This document shows positions 14,514-14,940 of a stretch of DNA of 14,940 nucleotides, in pieces; positions within the stretch are counted from its first letter, which is position 1, and every line of letters begins with the position of its first letter. The stretch is taken from positions 1 through 14,940 of the forward strand of contig JAAZLZ010000103.1 of the NCBI GenBank assembly GCA_012799075.1, read 5' to 3'. The DNA is from Bacillota bacterium. GTDB lineage: Bacteria; Bacillota; Limnochordia; JAAZLZ01. Made by a program: the position numbers and the translations under genes. The notes under the pieces are model-generated. The model did no database searches and was not told the origin of the DNA. It saw nothing but the letters and a program-made list of their open reading frames with translations.

Positions 14514-14821
14514 TTACATCTTGCCGCATTTCCTACCATCGCCGCGGTTTGGGGCCATCCCTTCACCTGGGTGCAGAGGCATCGATCTAGTGATTGCCAC
14601 ATTGTGAAAAAGGTAATAAAATAAAACTAAGAGGGGCGGTTGGGTTCGGACGAGGGGCGACCGATGCCCCAAGGTAGCAGAGGTTCAGGGTGATTACTGT
14701 CGATATCGCCTGACAAAGCAGCAGCCTGCCACGCTTCTTTGTTGCAACATTGGGAAAACTGTGATAAGTTTAACATACGACTTTGGAGTGACTTTGGTTA
14801 GTCTTGCAGGGGGTATTGATT
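14514..14821. other. Intergenic region after iolI, no gene found
   Basis: No convincing reading frame or RNA gene is seen. The region holds an AT-rich patch (about 14602-14630), two GAGGGGCG direct repeats, a weak GGGGC/GCCCC stem (14654-14670) without a T-run, and a perfect TGTTGCAACA palindrome (14740-14749). TTGCAA (14742-14747) or TTGGGA (14750-14755) could be a -35 for the downstream regulator, with weak -10 options (TAAGTT 14765-14770, TAACAT 14771-14776). No standard terminator for the iol operon was found. Confidence 0.5.
14631..14659. repeat. Two GAGGGGCG direct repeats, 21 bases apart
   Basis: GAGGGGCG occurs at 14631-14638 and 14652-14659. The 21-base phase equals about two DNA turns, as seen for tandem activator sites such as those of SARP-type regulators. 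They lie about 170 bases before a SARP/BTAD-like gene. Chance is possible given the short G-rich unit. Confidence 0.35.
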
Positions 14822-14940
14822 ATGCTCCAAGATGACCGGCAAGACCGAAGGCTGAAAATTGCAACCCTGGGCCGTTTTCAAGTTGTACGGGAAGGCAGGT
14901 TGCTTAGCGGAGAATGCAGGCGAGCCTCGAGGGTATGGGA
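14822..14940 (+). CDS. BTAD/SARP-like transcriptional regulator, N-terminus only
   Basis: An open frame of 39 full codons from ATG at 14822 to the right edge. The start MLQDDRQDRRLKIATLGRFQ leads into VVREGRLLSGECRRASRVW. The ITTLGxFxVxRxGxxL...RxSxxW pattern is typical of the winged-helix DNA-binding part that precedes a bacterial transcriptional activator (BTAD) domain in SARP/AfsR-like regulators, also found in large LuxR-like ATPases and in Bacillota regulators. AGGGGG (14808-14813) lies eight bases before the ATG. The domain content further on cannot be seen, so the subfamily is open. It could control the iol genes or an unrelated downstream operon. Confidence 0.6.
   Translation, partial: MLQDDRQDRRLKIATLGRFQVVREGRLLSGECRRASRVW

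Noticed and set aside
14654..14670. GGGGC/GCCCC stem as terminator of the iol operon
   Set aside because: Only five pairs with a seven-base loop and no T-run afterwards.
14514..14821. Possible tRNA, riboswitch or CRISPR in the gap after iolI
   Set aside because: No cloverleaf, no known aptamer core and no regularly spaced repeats are visible.

Overview
The window looks like a chromosomal segment of an anaerobic, probably Bacillota-type bacterium. The signs are strong GGAGG/GGGGG ribosome binding sites, several TTG/GTG starts, sigma-A-like promoters, and an IolI that closely resembles the Bacillus enzyme. Two points hint at a two-membrane cell: the sugar-binding protein has a cleavable signal peptide without a lipobox cysteine, and another protein appears to be secreted in soluble form. 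The species cannot be fixed from this sequence alone.

Left part (1-5400): a set of envelope genes. A PAP2 phosphatase (minus strand, cut by the left edge) is divergent from a secreted protein with two DJ-1/PfpI domains, the first of which has lost its active-site residues. Next comes a TPM-domain/LemA pair with its own promoter and a strong terminator. Facing it on the minus strand are two poorly characterised genes with a shared promoter: a protein carrying the PDLD/HRxxxHS/HxxxD pattern of DUF457/YdjM membrane hydrolases, and a helical membrane protein that distantly resembles YaaW. The LemA terminator lies inside the last codons of the YaaW-like gene.

Middle and right part (5340-14513): a cyclitol (inositol) uptake and catabolism locus. 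A LacI-family repressor has a perfect GTAAACGTTTAC operator at its own promoter, and the same palindrome sits just after the promoter of an eight-gene run: iolM (scyllo-inosose 3-dehydrogenase-like), a URO-D superfamily protein, a complete CUT2-type ABC importer (binding protein, dual ATPase, permease), iolG (inositol 2-dehydrogenase) and iolI (inosose isomerase). The expected logic is import of an inositol, oxidation by IolG, interconversion of inososes by IolI, and a second oxidation by IolM. The Bacillus iolB/C/D/E/J genes and recognisable ring-opening genes of the Thermotoga-type route are not in the window. The URO-D protein is the unexplained member and the most interesting lead. Stem-loops flank the binding-protein gene and precede the URO-D gene, suggesting differential expression within one transcript.

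Right edge (14514-14940): a 308-base gap with short repeats but no gene, followed by the start of a BTAD/SARP-like transcriptional regulator cut by the window end.
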